A stretch of DNA of 64,000 bases from Winogradskyella flava (GTDB lineage Bacteria; Bacteroidota; Bacteroidia; Flavobacteriales; Flavobacteriaceae): assembly GCF_014243395.1 (NCBI RefSeq), contig NZ_JACLCP010000001.1, positions 248,001 to 312,000 of the forward strand, written 5' to 3'. A program made the translations under genes and the position numbers. The notes beneath the pieces were generated by a model. It was not told the DNA's origin and ran no database searches. It saw nothing but the letters and a program-made list of their open reading frames with translations. This document shows positions 43,416 to 53,378 of the stretch, in pieces (within the stretch, counting starts at the first letter, position 1; each line of letters starts with the position of its first letter).

Positions 43416-44012
43416 ATGAAAAAACGAACTTTATTAATTGTATTAGCAATTTACTCCGTATTGTCTTATGCTCAAACCTCATCAAATAGCTCAGAAGAGC
43501 TATTGAGAATTAACACCTCAAAAAGTGAAATAAAGTGGTCTGGTGAATATGCTTTTTATTATGGTGGTCACGATGGTATCATCAATTTTAAGGAAGGGTA
43601 TTTTCTGAAAAATAATGGTGCTATTTCTGGTGGTGAATTCATTATAGACATGAATTCGATAAAAAGTCAGGACATGGATAATGAAGAGTCTAGAGAAGGT
43701 TTAGATGAACACTTAAAAGATGAAGATTTCTTTGCCATTAAAAAATTTCCAACAGCAAAACTAGTTATTACAAGCGTATCCTATCACAATGATACCCGCA
43801 TGAAGATATATGCAGATCTTACTATAAAGGATGTTACCTTACCGATTAACTTTCAAGCTGAAGTCGATTACCAAAAACAAGAATTAACAACCCGATTTAA
43901 AATAGACCGAACCCTTTGGGGCATTACATACAATTCTAAAGAAATTGAGGGTAAGCTAAAAGATGGTCTTATTTCTGATGCAATTGGGTTTGAAGTTAAG
44001 TTGAGTTTGTAA
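43416..44012 (+). CDS. YceI-family periplasmic lipocalin-like protein
   Basis: 198 residues. Signal peptide ends LSYA-Q, then the YceI pattern: KSEIKWSGEYAFYYGGHDGIINFKEGYF, GGEFIIDMNSIKSQDM, EDFFAIKKFPTAKLVITSV, IYADLTIKDVTLPINF and IDRTLWGITYNS. YceI barrels bind isoprenoids such as polyisoprenols in the periplasm. Expression is probably governed by the divergent membrane regulator. The gene ends three bases from the convergent LD-carboxypeptidase gene. Confidence 0.92.
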   Translation: MKKRTLLIVLAIYSVLSYAQTSSNSSEELLRINTSKSEIKWSGEYAFYYGGHDGIINFKEGYFLKNNGAISGGEFIIDMNSIKSQDMDNEESREGLDEHLKDEDFFAIKKFPTAKLVITSVSYHNDTRMKIYADLTIKDVTLPINFQAEVDYQKQELTTRFKIDRTLWGITYNSKEIEGKLKDGLISDAIGFEVKLSL

Positions 44013-44015
44013 ACA

Positions 44016-45038
44016 CTAATTGAAGGATATATGAGACTCAACTTTTGTAACCTTCAATTCAATCGTTTTTCCTAAAACCATTGCACGATTATCCTTTTCA
44101 TGGCCTGCTGGCATATTAAAAGCAATCGGAAAATCATAAGCTGATAAGGCATCTAAAATCAACTGTTCCACCGAGGTTCCCCAAAGTGTTGTGTTTTTGC
44201 GAAGCTTGGACATATCGCCAACTATAAGTCCCTTGAGGTTATCAAAATAACCTGCACGTTTCATACTTTGTAGCATACGGTCTATATGATATTTATACTC
44301 ACCTATCTCTTCTATAAAAAGAATTTTTCCAGAGGTGTCAATACTTTCATTGGAACCCAGCATGGTATGCAACATGGTAAGATTGCCACCTACAAGTTCA
44401 CCTTTAGCTTCTCCTACCCTGTTATAACTTGAACTTTCTAAAGTATAGTCTTTTGGCTTTCCAAACAACGCGGCCTTAAACGTATCTATAGAACTTTGCA
44501 CCTCAGTCAAATCTTTGGTTAGACTCACACACATAAGTGCGTGCAAGGACTGAATCCCTTGATTATGTAATTGGTTATGTAAAGCCGTAATATCAGAATA
44601 GCCTATAAGCCATTTAGGATGTTCTTTAAATTTGCTATAATCCAACTTATCTAATAGTCTTACTGTTCCGTAACCACCTCTTGCACACCAAATTGCACTG
44701 ATTTTTGGATCATCCATAGCTTTTTGTAAATCTTCACAACGCTCATCATCTGTGCCTGCAAAATGATTGGCTTTGCTAAAAACATGCGCTCCTACCACAC
44801 TATGCAAACCCCAACTTTTTAATAGATCTATAGCTTGTTCTACTTCACGTTCTCGATTTTTTAAAATGCCCGAAGGTGCTATAATTGCTACAGTATCTCC
44901 TGCTTTTAAGTAAGGTGGTTGTATAAATTCAGAAATCATCTTAGAAGAATTATCAGCTTCACCCTGAGCATAAACTGCCTTAGTAAAAACCATTGCCATG
45001 GAAAAAAAAGATACTAGAATAGCTTGTCTCAAAATCAT
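44016..45038 (-). CDS. LD-carboxypeptidase, S66 family (MccF-like)
   Basis: 340 residues. N-terminal signal/anchor (about 1-24), then IQPPYLKAGDTVAIIAPSG, the Ser-nucleophile elbow WLIGYSDITALHNQL, the catalytic Glu in FIEEIGEYKYHIDRML and His in MPAGHEKDN. S66 enzymes trim murein tetrapeptides or inactivate microcin C-type toxins; here the periplasmic signal points to cell-wall recycling. Single gene. Confidence 0.88.
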   Translation of the reverse strand: MILRQAILVSFFSMAMVFTKAVYAQGEADNSSKMISEFIQPPYLKAGDTVAIIAPSGILKNREREVEQAIDLLKSWGLHSVVGAHVFSKANHFAGTDDERCEDLQKAMDDPKISAIWCARGGYGTVRLLDKLDYSKFKEHPKWLIGYSDITALHNQLHNQGIQSLHALMCVSLTKDLTEVQSSIDTFKAALFGKPKDYTLESSSYNRVGEAKGELVGGNLTMLHTMLGSNESIDTSGKILFIEEIGEYKYHIDRMLQSMKRAGYFDNLKGLIVGDMSKLRKNTTLWGTSVEQLILDALSAYDFPIAFNMPAGHEKDNRAMVLGKTIELKVTKVESHISFN

Positions 45039-45197
45039 TACAACTGCTTTCTGTAAATATAAAAACTAATCTTTTAAGTCTCATGATTTTACTTTTTTAA
45101 TAAGTTTTTAACAGAAAACATCCAAATTTGACAAAATACACGTATATACCTTATTCCCTTTTTAAAAAATTTGACTTTTAATTAAAAAACCTACACT

Positions 45198-46655
45198 ATG
45201 GCTGTACTAACCACCTGTATTACATCTAGTTTGCAACCATATATTCCCACATCTCAAGATCCTTGGAACGAGGCAAGGATAAGACATGCTTACAGACGTA
45301 TTGGCTATGATGCAAACTTAACTATGATTTCGAGTGCAATGTCCATGTCACCAAATGACTTTATAGATCAGTTGGTTGACGAATCTCTAAACGCACCCAA
45401 CTGGCCAGAACCTACTTGGGCCAACTTCACTAACGACGATTATGCCAATCTAGGTTTTGATTTTAATGAGGAAACTCAAAACAATCACCAAGAGGTAGTT
45501 CTTGAGGTTATGGATCAAATGCAAACCGTTGGTCTTAAAGGTCGTTTGCTTATGTTTTGGAGCAACCATTTTGTTACACGTTTAGAAGATTATTACACTA
45601 GTAATCATCTTTACGAATACTATAGTGTTATAGAGAACAATATGCTTGGCAATTTTGAAAATTTCGTAAGAGAAATTGGTACTACCAGTGCGATGCTAGT
45701 TTATCTCAATGGCTATGAAAACACAAATCTTAGTCCAAATGAGAATTACGCTCGCGAACTCTACGAGCTTTTTACCCTTGGTGTAGACAACGGTTATACA
45801 CAACAGGATATAGTTGAAACCGCTAAAGCTTTAACAGGTTACAATCATAGAGAAAACTGGACATATCCTATTTATTTTGACGCCAGTACTTTTGACGATT
45901 CAGAAAAAACCATTTTTAACCAAACAGGTAATTGGGATTATGATGATGTTATAAATATACTATTTCAAGAAAAGGCATCGTTAATTGCAGAACATATCTG
46001 CAGAAAGCTCTACGCTTATTTTGTTAGTGCAACTATCAACGAGGATATAGTAACAGAAATGGCAAATCTATTTATTCAAGATTTTAACATCTCAAATATA
46101 TTAAGAGTGTTATTTAAAAGTGAACACTTTTTTGATGCTAAGACCATAGGCATTCTTATAAAAAGTCCATATGACATGTTTATGTCTTATTTAAAAGTTA
46201 CGGGCTTTAGCATTCAGCCGGACTATCTTGAGGCCTTTCCTTGGTTCAATACGACACTAGGTCAAAGAATGTTTCAACCAGTAGACGTTGCAGGTTGGCA
46301 AGGAGATAGAGATTGGATTAATTCTAGCACATTAACTGGTCGATGGCGAATATTACAATGGATTATTTGGCATACTTGGGATAATTTTCAAGAGGAACTA
46401 AGGTATTTTGCCATTGAAAGTTCGAATAACAGTAATGATCCTTACGCAGTTGCTAAAAGTATTATAGATAGATTTATGCCCTTGGAACTTTTTACCGAAT
46501 CCGATTATCAGGATGCTACTGACGTGTTAAAACACAACTTACCTGAAAACTATTATGAAAATGGCATATGGAACTTGCAATACCAATCCGCACCATATCA
46601 AGTCTTGTTACTCATTAGACATCTTATAAAAATTCCTGAATTTCAACTTAAATAA
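45198..46655 (+). CDS. DUF1800-family protein
   Basis: 485 residues. N-terminal RIRHAYRRIGYDANL and central ARELYELFTLGVDNGYTQQDIVETAKALTGY are the DUF1800 signature; PVDVAGWQGDRDWINSSTLTGRW closes it. No usual signal peptide at this start; MAVLTTCITSS is not hydrophobic. DUF1800 genes nearly always precede DUF1501 genes, here nine bases on, and may form a secreted complex. The biochemical role is not known. Confidence 0.85.
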   Translation: MAVLTTCITSSLQPYIPTSQDPWNEARIRHAYRRIGYDANLTMISSAMSMSPNDFIDQLVDESLNAPNWPEPTWANFTNDDYANLGFDFNEETQNNHQEVVLEVMDQMQTVGLKGRLLMFWSNHFVTRLEDYYTSNHLYEYYSVIENNMLGNFENFVREIGTTSAMLVYLNGYENTNLSPNENYARELYELFTLGVDNGYTQQDIVETAKALTGYNHRENWTYPIYFDASTFDDSEKTIFNQTGNWDYDDVINILFQEKASLIAEHICRKLYAYFVSATINEDIVTEMANLFIQDFNISNILRVLFKSEHFFDAKTIGILIKSPYDMFMSYLKVTGFSIQPDYLEAFPWFNTTLGQRMFQPVDVAGWQGDRDWINSSTLTGRWRILQWIIWHTWDNFQEELRYFAIESSNNSNDPYAVAKSIIDRFMPLELFTESDYQDATDVLKHNLPENYYENGIWNLQYQSAPYQVLLLIRHLIKIPEFQLK

Positions 46656-46664
46656 TCTACTGTT

Positions 46665-48269
46665 ATGTGCAACCAACACCCAAATCAAAATAAAAAATTC
46701 GGAACTTCTGCTCATGATGATGAACATAAGAAGTGGAACAGACGATCTTTTCTACAAGCACTAGGCTTATCTGGAGCAGGTACGATGATGCTAGGAGGTA
46801 TGCCACTTTCGGCTTCAAGTAATTCTAAACTTGCTGCTGCTATTAGTAATTCTGAAACTGACCGTGTACTTGTAATTATACGATTGAAAGGCGGTAACGA
46901 TGGGCTCAATACTATTGTCCCAATATATGATTATGATACTTACGCAGCTAATAGACCCAGCATTAGGCATCAACTTAATCAAGTCACGGCATTAACGTCA
47001 GATTTTGGCATTCCTAATTATATGGATGATTTAATTAACCTTTGGGATAATGGTGCAATGAAAGTAGTACATGGTGTTGGTTATGAAAACTCTAGTCAAT
47101 CACATTTTGCAGGCTCAGATATTTGGGCATCAACCGATCCTACTAATACAGAGCAATCCGGCTGGATAGGAAGATATTTCGAAGAATTATATCCTGAATA
47201 TCTCATAAATCCTCCAGACATACCAGCCGCCGTTCAAATAGGTAGTATAGGTAATTTAATTTTTCAAGGAGACACAAACAATTACGCATTCTCAGTTGCT
47301 AATCCAAATCAACTAGAGACCATCGCCCAAAACGGCACTGTGCATGATATGTCTAGCTTTCCTGATTGTATTTACGGAGATCAACTGGAGTTTATGCGTG
47401 GCACTACTAATACCACATATCAATATGCAGGTACTATAAACCAAGCTTATAATAATGGCACCAATAATTCAACCTACATGGATTCCGATCTCGGGCAACA
47501 GCTTTCCATAGTGGCGCGTTTAATTAAAGGAAATTTAGGTACTAAAGTTTATATGGTGACCCTTGGTAGTTTTGATACACATGCTAATCAAGTCAATGAT
47601 CACAGGGACTTACTTATAGATTTATCTAATTCAATAAAAACATTTTACGATGATTTGGCGCAAGGTGGCTTTGATGATAAAGTCCTATCAATGACCATAA
47701 GTGAGTTTGGTAGACGTATCTATGAAAATGGATCTAATGGGACAGATCATGGTAAAGCAGCACCATTGATGCTATTTGGTCCTGCAATTGAAGGTAATGG
47801 TTTTGTAGGACAGCATCCCGATTTGAGCACGGGCAACGGAAATTTGGATTACACACAAGATTTTAGGGAAGTTTACGCAAGCATTATGCAAGAGTGGCTA
47901 TGTATTGACCCTGACCTTGTGGATGAAGCTTTACTCAATAATACCTATGCTAGAGTTGATCTTGGCTTTAATTGCAACGCGTTATTAAGTGTTGATGATT
48001 TTAATAGAGAACGCTTTAAGCACTATGTACTTTACACAGACAACGACGCTGTTATTAAAATAAAAAATCCATACACACAACACGCGGTTATAAAGCTCTA
48101 TGATATTATGGGTAGAACTATTGCGACATTAAAAAATGAAATGTTATTTGCTGGAGAACACAGCATTAGTGTTAAAAATGAAGTTTCTCAGAAACTCAAT
48201 ATTGGGCAATACATTTATAGAATTTCAGTTGGTAATCAAAACTACAGTAAGTCCTTGATAATACGCTAA
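46665..48269 (+). CDS. DUF1501 protein with Tat signal and T9SS sorting tail
   Basis: 534 residues. A twin-arginine signal (NRRSFLQALGLSGAGTMMLGG, RR at about 26-27) sits before the alkaline-phosphatase-like DUF1501 core (VIIRLKGGNDGLNTIVP, SHFAGSDIWASTDP, MVTLGSFDTHANQ, MTISEFGRR). The last 80 residues (YTQHAVIKLYDIMGRTIATLKN ... GQYIYRISVGNQNYSKSLIIR) form a type A T9SS sorting domain. So the protein would cross the inner membrane folded via Tat and then the outer membrane via T9SS, an unusual route. Partner of the preceding DUF1800 gene. Confidence 0.85.
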   Translation: MCNQHPNQNKKFGTSAHDDEHKKWNRRSFLQALGLSGAGTMMLGGMPLSASSNSKLAAAISNSETDRVLVIIRLKGGNDGLNTIVPIYDYDTYAANRPSIRHQLNQVTALTSDFGIPNYMDDLINLWDNGAMKVVHGVGYENSSQSHFAGSDIWASTDPTNTEQSGWIGRYFEELYPEYLINPPDIPAAVQIGSIGNLIFQGDTNNYAFSVANPNQLETIAQNGTVHDMSSFPDCIYGDQLEFMRGTTNTTYQYAGTINQAYNNGTNNSTYMDSDLGQQLSIVARLIKGNLGTKVYMVTLGSFDTHANQVNDHRDLLIDLSNSIKTFYDDLAQGGFDDKVLSMTISEFGRRIYENGSNGTDHGKAAPLMLFGPAIEGNGFVGQHPDLSTGNGNLDYTQDFREVYASIMQEWLCIDPDLVDEALLNNTYARVDLGFNCNALLSVDDFNRERFKHYVLYTDNDAVIKIKNPYTQHAVIKLYDIMGRTIATLKNEMLFAGEHSISVKNEVSQKLNIGQYIYRISVGNQNYSKSLIIR

Positions 48270-48289
48270 AACTAAAAACATATAATCTT

Positions 48290-48320
48290 AAAGCTTCTAT
48301 TAATACTGGAGGCTTTTCTT
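48290..48320 (+). terminator. Rho-independent terminator after the DUF1501 gene
   Basis: AAAGCTTC pairs with GAGGCTTT (one G-U pair), followed by a T-rich run. Confidence 0.6.
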
Positions 48321-48343
48321 TTTATTACTAAAAGTAAAATCGC

Positions 48344-48374
48344 TAATTTTGCGCTTCATTTAATCAAGAGCGCA
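48344..48374 (+). promoter_or_regulatory. metG promoter box and 5'-leader hairpin
   Basis: TAATTTTG (48344-48351) is the -7 box. TGCGCT (48350-48355) and AGCGCA (48369-48374) are inverted repeats with a 13-base loop, and the second arm touches the metG ATG at 48375. The hairpin starts in the -7 box, so only part of it may be in the transcript. Confidence 0.4.
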
Positions 48375-50441
48375 ATGTCTAAAAGATACACCATAACAGC
48401 AGCACTACCCTATACTAATGGTCCAATACATATTGGCCATTTAGCTGGTGTTTATGTGCCTGCTGATATTTATTCAAGGTATTTACGGTTAACAGGTAAT
48501 GATGTCGCTTTTATTTGTGGTAGTGACGAGCATGGTGTTCCAATAACAATTAAGGCAAAAAAGGAGGGCGTGTCTCCTCAAGATATTGTAGATAAATATC
48601 ACACAATTATCAAAAAATCATTTGAAGATTTTGGGATTTCGTTTGATAATTACTCACGTACCTCAGCCAAAATTCATCATGACACTGCTTCTGAGTTCTT
48701 TATGACTTTATATGATAAAAACGAATTTGTAGAAGAGGTCTCTGAACAATTATATGATGCCGAAGCCAATCAATTTTTGGCAGATCGTTTTGTTATCGGA
48801 ATTTGTCCAAAATGCGGTTACGAAGAAGCCTATGGTGATCAATGCGAAAATTGTGGGACAAGTCATAACGCAACGGATTTAATCAATCCAAAATCTGCAA
48901 TAACGGGTAATGTACCAACTCTTAAAAAGACAAAGCACTGGTTTTTACCATTGAACAAGCACGAAGACTTTTTAAGAGAATGGATTTTAAAAGGTCATAA
49001 AAAAGACTGGAAACCTAATGTTTATGGTCAAGTAAAATCTTGGGTTGACGATGGCTTAAGACCAAGAGCAGTTACCAGAGATTTAGATTGGGGAATTCCC
49101 GTACCTGTTGAGGGCGGTGAGGGTAAAGTGCTTTACGTATGGTTTGACGCGCCTATTGGTTATATTTCTGCAACTAAAGAATGGGCAGCTAAAGAAGGTA
49201 AAAATTGGGAAGATTATTGGAAAGATAAAAACACAACCTTGGTTCACTTTATTGGCAAGGATAATATTGTCTTTCACTGCATTATATTTCCATCGATGCT
49301 TAGAGCAGAAGGGTCTTATATTCTACCAGAAAATGTACCAGCAAATGAGTTCTTGAATCTGGAGGGCAACAAATTATCAACCTCAAAAAATTGGGCAGTT
49401 TGGTTGCCTGATTATCTAGAGGATTTTCCTAATCAACAAGATGTCTTACGCTATGCTTTAACGGCTAATGCCCCAGAAACAAAGGATAACGATTTTACTT
49501 GGAAAGATTTCCAAGCGAGAAACAATAACGAATTGGTAGCTGTTTTTGGAAACTTTATAAATCGAGTAGTCGTTTTAACCAATAAGTATTATGATGGAGT
49601 TATTCCTCAACCGTCAGATTATAAAAAAATTGACGAAGACACTTTAGCTACCTTAAAAGCCTATCCAGCTGTCGTCGCAAGCTCTATTGAGCGTTATCGC
49701 TTTAGAGAGGCAAGCCAAGAACTGATGAATTTAGCAAGACTAGGAAACAAATACTTGGCCGATGAAGAACCTTGGAAAACCATTAAGACAGATGAAGAAC
49801 GCACTAAAACAGTGATGTTTGTGGCCTTACAGATAGCTTCAGCACTGGGTATTTTGTGTGAGCCCTTTTTACCATTTACCTCGGAAAAATTAAAGAGAAT
49901 TCTTTGTCATTCTAACCTTGATTCAGAACCTAAATGGGATGAGGTTTCGAATAAAGACGTATTTCTTCCACCTGGTCATGTAATAACAAAGGGGAAGCCC
50001 GAGTTATTGTTTTCAAAAATCGAAGATGCAGAGATAGAGAAACAAATACAGAAACTTGAAGCCAATAAAAAAGCAAATGAAGCAGCCAAGAAAACAGTAG
50101 AACCCCAAAAAGAAGAAATCTCCTTTGATGATTTTACAAAATTGGATATACGCGTAGGGACAATTCTCGAAGCAGAGAAAATGCCAAAGACTAAAAAACT
50201 TTTGGTTCTAAAAGTAGATACAGGCATAGATACGCGCACTATAGTCTCTGGCATTGCGGAAAGCTTTAAGCCAGAAGACATTATTGGAAAACATGTTACA
50301 GTTCTAATCAATTTAGCGCCTAGAAAACTAAGAGGTGTAGAAAGTCAGGGCATGATATTAATGACCGAAGACAAAATGGGTAATTTGGTCTTTGTAAATC
50401 CTGACATCAATGACGTCTCCAATGGATTAAAGATTAGTTAG
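48375..50441 (+). CDS. metG: Methionyl-tRNA synthetase
   Basis: 688 residues. HIGH motif in [11 protein letters not shown], zinc knuckle [33 protein letters not shown], and KLSTSKNW in place of KMSKS. The C-terminal 110 residues ([31 protein letters not shown]) are the tRNA-binding EMAP-like domain, giving the long dimeric form. Ligates methionine to tRNA-Met. Confidence 0.97.
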   Translation: MSKRYTITAALPYTNGPIHIGHLAGVYVPADIYSRYLRLTGNDVAFICGSDEHGVPITIKAKKEGVSPQDIVDKYHTIIKKSFEDFGISFDNYSRTSAKIHHDTASEFFMTLYDKNEFVEEVSEQLYDAEANQFLADRFVIGICPKCGYEEAYGDQCENCGTSHNATDLINPKSAITGNVPTLKKTKHWFLPLNKHEDFLREWILKGHKKDWKPNVYGQVKSWVDDGLRPRAVTRDLDWGIPVPVEGGEGKVLYVWFDAPIGYISATKEWAAKEGKNWEDYWKDKNTTLVHFIGKDNIVFHCIIFPSMLRAEGSYILPENVPANEFLNLEGNKLSTSKNWAVWLPDYLEDFPNQQDVLRYALTANAPETKDNDFTWKDFQARNNNELVAVFGNFINRVVVLTNKYYDGVIPQPSDYKKIDEDTLATLKAYPAVVASSIERYRFREASQELMNLARLGNKYLADEEPWKTIKTDEERTKTVMFVALQIASALGILCEPFLPFTSEKLKRILCHSNLDSEPKWDEVSNKDVFLPPGHVITKGKPELLFSKIEDAEIEKQIQKLEANKKANEAAKKTVEPQKEEISFDDFTKLDIRVGTILEAEKMPKTKKLLVLKVDTGIDTRTIVSGIAESFKPEDIIGKHVTVLINLAPRKLRGVESQGMILMTEDKMGNLVFVNPDINDVSNGLKIS

Positions 50442-50549
50442 TTTCAATAAAGATGTATTCTATACTTTTTATGAATTCAATCTTTTTTTGCTGTTGTTTT
50501 GTTGAAGTTACGCTACTTTATGATTAAGAATTAAAGTATAATTGTTTGT

Positions 50550-50605
50550 AATAGTTAACGATGAGTTAATTAATAATCGGTCGATTATAATTTGGTCTAT
50601 TTTTA
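50550..50605 (+). promoter_or_regulatory. Upstream element (AGTTAA x2) and -7-like box, copy 1
   Basis: AATAGTTAAC followed by GATGAGTTAAT (50550-50570) holds two AGTTAA half-sites 11 bases apart. TATTTTTA (50598-50605) begins 48 bases after the element's start, 21 bases before the ATG at 50619. The same pattern recurs at 53307. Confidence 0.55.
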
Positions 50606-50618
50606 GAAAAACTTACAC

Positions 50619-53072
50619 ATGAAGAATATACTTTATATATGCTCAAAACTGATAATCGCATACTTTATTCTAAGCTTTCAATCTTACGCACAAAATAAGA
50701 AAAATACTGTCATTACAGATGCTTTTGAAAACTACAACAATATACCCAGAGAGGTTGCTTATCTACACTTGAACAAATCTACTTATATCAAAGGGGAGCA
50801 AGTGGGCTTTACCGCATATGTCCTTGATAAAAAGACCAAGAAGATCTCACTAATCGCCACCAACTTATACGTGAGTATCGAGGATAGCGATAATAAAGTA
50901 ATAACACAAAAGCTGCTAAAATTAGAAAATGGTATAAGCTCTAACATCATTGAACTCGATTCCAGCTTCACATCCGGCTATTACACCATAAAAGCCTACA
51001 CTAATTGGATGCGGAACTTCGAACAACAAGACTATTTCGCTGAAAGCATCAGGATTATAGATCCAAAAGTCGAGGAATATATTGAAACGGAAGCAGTACA
51101 AATTACCATCGATGCACAGTTCCTTCCCGAAAGCGGACACTTGCTGGATAAGGTCAACAATACCGTTGGTGTGGTGCTCAAGGACCAAAATGGTTTTGGT
51201 GTGCCCAATGCGAAAGGTAGGGTCTACAATAAAGACGGCCTCCTCATAACGGAGTTCCAAGTAAACCATCTCGGCATAGGTAAATTCCTCCTACTTGCAG
51301 AACTTGACAACGACTATACCATTAAGATCGACTACCTTAACAAGGAATTCACCTTCTCCCTCAATCAGCCCATTGAGCCCATTGGCATTGTTCTAAGTGT
51401 TGTGGGATCCAAGAACAAAACATACATAACCCTTTCAACTAACGATCAGAGCCTTGAGGTAGTTAAGGATAAAACCTATACCCTGACGCTGCATAATGGT
51501 GATGGCATCTATGCACAAGAGGTCATGTTCAGAGAATCCAAGTCCATAGTGAAATCATATGATCTAACTAGTATGCCCACTGGGATCAATATATTTACAC
51601 TCTTCAACAATGACAACCATCCTATTGCGGAACGCCTCTTCTTTAACTATAATGGTATCAGAAGGCTGGAATCCTCGCCTATTACGGCAAAGGCGGTTGG
51701 TGATTCCATCAACCTGAAAGTGAACTTCGCCAATATGTCTCCTAGTCAGTTCAACAGTATAAGCGTATCCGTGCTTCCAACGGAGACCCAATGCTACGAC
51801 AGGCACAATAATATTCTTGCCGCTAATTTCCTCAGTCCATACGTCAAGGGGCAAGTTGAGGGTTCCAAGCACTATTTTACAAAGGTCAGCCCAAGGACAA
51901 AATTAGATATGGACAATCTTCTGTTGACACAGGGCTGGAGCAGCTATGACTGGAACAATATATTTGACGCTCCAGAAACTTTCAAATTCCTATTTGAACA
52001 GGGTATCACAGTTAAGGCTAATGTAAATAATACGGATATAAAGAACATTCAGGCCTATATGGTAGATATAAGTAATAAAGTCAAAGGTTTAATTATCAAG
52101 CCAAACATAGATCAAAAATCTTTCGTATTAAATAATGTCTTCCTTGAGGGAAATGAAAACATTTATATATCAGAACTTCATAAAACTAATGGTCTCAAAG
52201 TTCCAAACCTATATCTACAAGGTTTTCCTAATAAAATACCTTATTTAGATAAAAACAAACCTGTTTTAAAACCTAAGTTTCTCTACGAAACTCTAGCATA
52301 TATAGAAGACGTTGATATAAAATCGATAAAACCCATTAATAAGGTCCAAAAACTTGATGAAGTTCTAATTGAAGCGCAAAGAGATAAGGTAAGAATAAGA
52401 ACGGACGAATTAAATAAAAAGAGTTTTAGAAATAATATAAAAGTCATTACCGAAAAAGACAGAGAGTCTTTTTCTACACTAGAAGAATATATTAGGGTTA
52501 AAGGTGGGGTAACGGTTTATGAAACACGTGCAGTTCGTACTAGTGGACGAAGCCCTGACGCTAACAGTGGTATTACGTTTTACACAGGCACTAGCATAAG
52601 CCCAAATAGTAACCAATTAATGGACATTTTTGTAGATGATGCATATATCGGTCAAGAAATTGCACCTAGATTTTTTCTGCTTCAAAACATTGATTATGTT
52701 GAGATTAACAAAACAGGTTTAGGTACAGGTGTAGGACAGGGTTTTAAGGGCTCAGGCGGTATTATAAGAATTTATACAAACCCTAAGCATGCACAGCAGG
52801 CCTCCTCAAATAAAAAAACAGGTAAATCGTACAAACTTCCACTCAAGTTCGCTACCAATAAAAAATTCTATGTCCCCAAGTACAAGTATTATAATGATGA
52901 TTTCTATTTAAACTATGGCGTTGTGGATTGGAAACCTCGAGTTAGTAGTAACGTCAATGGTAACTTTAGTTTTAAAATAAATAAGTCCAGTATTCCTGTA
53001 ACTCTATTTATTGAAGGCATTGTCAATGATAGTGCATTCATTTTTGAAGAAAAAACCATCTCTTTTGATTAA
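50619..53072 (+). CDS. Large exported protein: MG2-type N-terminus, orphan TonB-plug C-terminus (1)
   Basis: 817 residues. Signal peptide 1-24 (SYA-Q). The first half shows the macroglobulin-like pattern REVAYLHLNKSTYIKGEQVGFTAYVLD ... SGYYTIKAYTNWMRNF, followed by further beta domains. Residues about 590-740 resemble a TonB-receptor plug (LDEVLIEA near 585, LMDIFVDDAYIG, IDYVEINKTGLGTG, GSGGIIRIYTNP) but no 22-strand barrel follows; the remaining 70 residues are a small beta domain. It is paralogous along its full length to the gene at 53379. DNA of the first two thirds is markedly richer in GC than the last third. Function unknown. Confidence 0.7.
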   Translation: MKNILYICSKLIIAYFILSFQSYAQNKKNTVITDAFENYNNIPREVAYLHLNKSTYIKGEQVGFTAYVLDKKTKKISLIATNLYVSIEDSDNKVITQKLLKLENGISSNIIELDSSFTSGYYTIKAYTNWMRNFEQQDYFAESIRIIDPKVEEYIETEAVQITIDAQFLPESGHLLDKVNNTVGVVLKDQNGFGVPNAKGRVYNKDGLLITEFQVNHLGIGKFLLLAELDNDYTIKIDYLNKEFTFSLNQPIEPIGIVLSVVGSKNKTYITLSTNDQSLEVVKDKTYTLTLHNGDGIYAQEVMFRESKSIVKSYDLTSMPTGINIFTLFNNDNHPIAERLFFNYNGIRRLESSPITAKAVGDSINLKVNFANMSPSQFNSISVSVLPTETQCYDRHNNILAANFLSPYVKGQVEGSKHYFTKVSPRTKLDMDNLLLTQGWSSYDWNNIFDAPETFKFLFEQGITVKANVNNTDIKNIQAYMVDISNKVKGLIIKPNIDQKSFVLNNVFLEGNENIYISELHKTNGLKVPNLYLQGFPNKIPYLDKNKPVLKPKFLYETLAYIEDVDIKSIKPINKVQKLDEVLIEAQRDKVRIRTDELNKKSFRNNIKVITEKDRESFSTLEEYIRVKGGVTVYETRAVRTSGRSPDANSGITFYTGTSISPNSNQLMDIFVDDAYIGQEIAPRFFLLQNIDYVEINKTGLGTGVGQGFKGSGGIIRIYTNPKHAQQASSNKKTGKSYKLPLKFATNKKFYVPKYKYYNDDFYLNYGVVDWKPRVSSNVNGNFSFKINKSSIPVTLFIEGIVNDSAFIFEEKTISFD

Positions 53073-53182
53073 AAAATTAATCGAAGACTTTTTACTAAAA
53101 AAAAAATTCTTTGACTTTACTCATCGAAAAGCTTATGTAACTCAACTAAAAGGTAGTTTTACTCATTTTGAGTTCTAATAAG

Positions 53183-53215
53183 AACCTTTAATCTTTAACT
53201 TGAAAAAGGTTTTTA
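53183..53215 (+). terminator. Rho-independent terminator after the first paralog
   Basis: AACCTTT and AAAGGTT form the stem with a loop of about 15 bases and a T-run after. It separates the two paralogs into independent transcripts. Confidence 0.6.
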
Positions 53216-53306
53216 TTAATTGAATTACTGATATCGAAATATAGTTGATTTATAACTTTTCCTTGAGCTTGTATAACTAATAATTATAATAGTTATAACC
53301 ACTTCC

Positions 53307-53362
53307 AATAGTTAATAATCAGTTAATCAGAAATTAATAGAAAGCGCTTTTAACTATCTTTA
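53307..53362 (+). promoter_or_regulatory. Upstream element (AGTTAA x2) and -7-like box, copy 2
   Basis: AATAGTTAAT then AATCAGTTAAT (53307-53327) matches the element at 50550 at 18 of 21 positions, again with AGTTAA half-sites 11 bases apart. TATCTTTA (53355-53362) begins exactly 48 bases after the element's start, as in copy 1. The ATG is at 53379. Confidence 0.55.
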
Positions 53363-53378
53363 TAAAAACAGCTTGATT

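Larger units (their letters stand above)
53073..53378 (+). other. Intergenic region between the two paralogs
   Basis: About 300 bp with no gene. It contains the terminator of the first paralog (53183-53215) and the promoter region of the second (53307-53362). The rest is A/T-rich sequence without recognisable structure. Confidence 0.6.

Noticed and set aside
45121..45197. A TTTG-N16-TACCTTAT promoter for the DUF1800 gene
   Set aside because: The -7 box departs from TAnnTTTG at two of the key positions and the spacing is short, so it was not listed.
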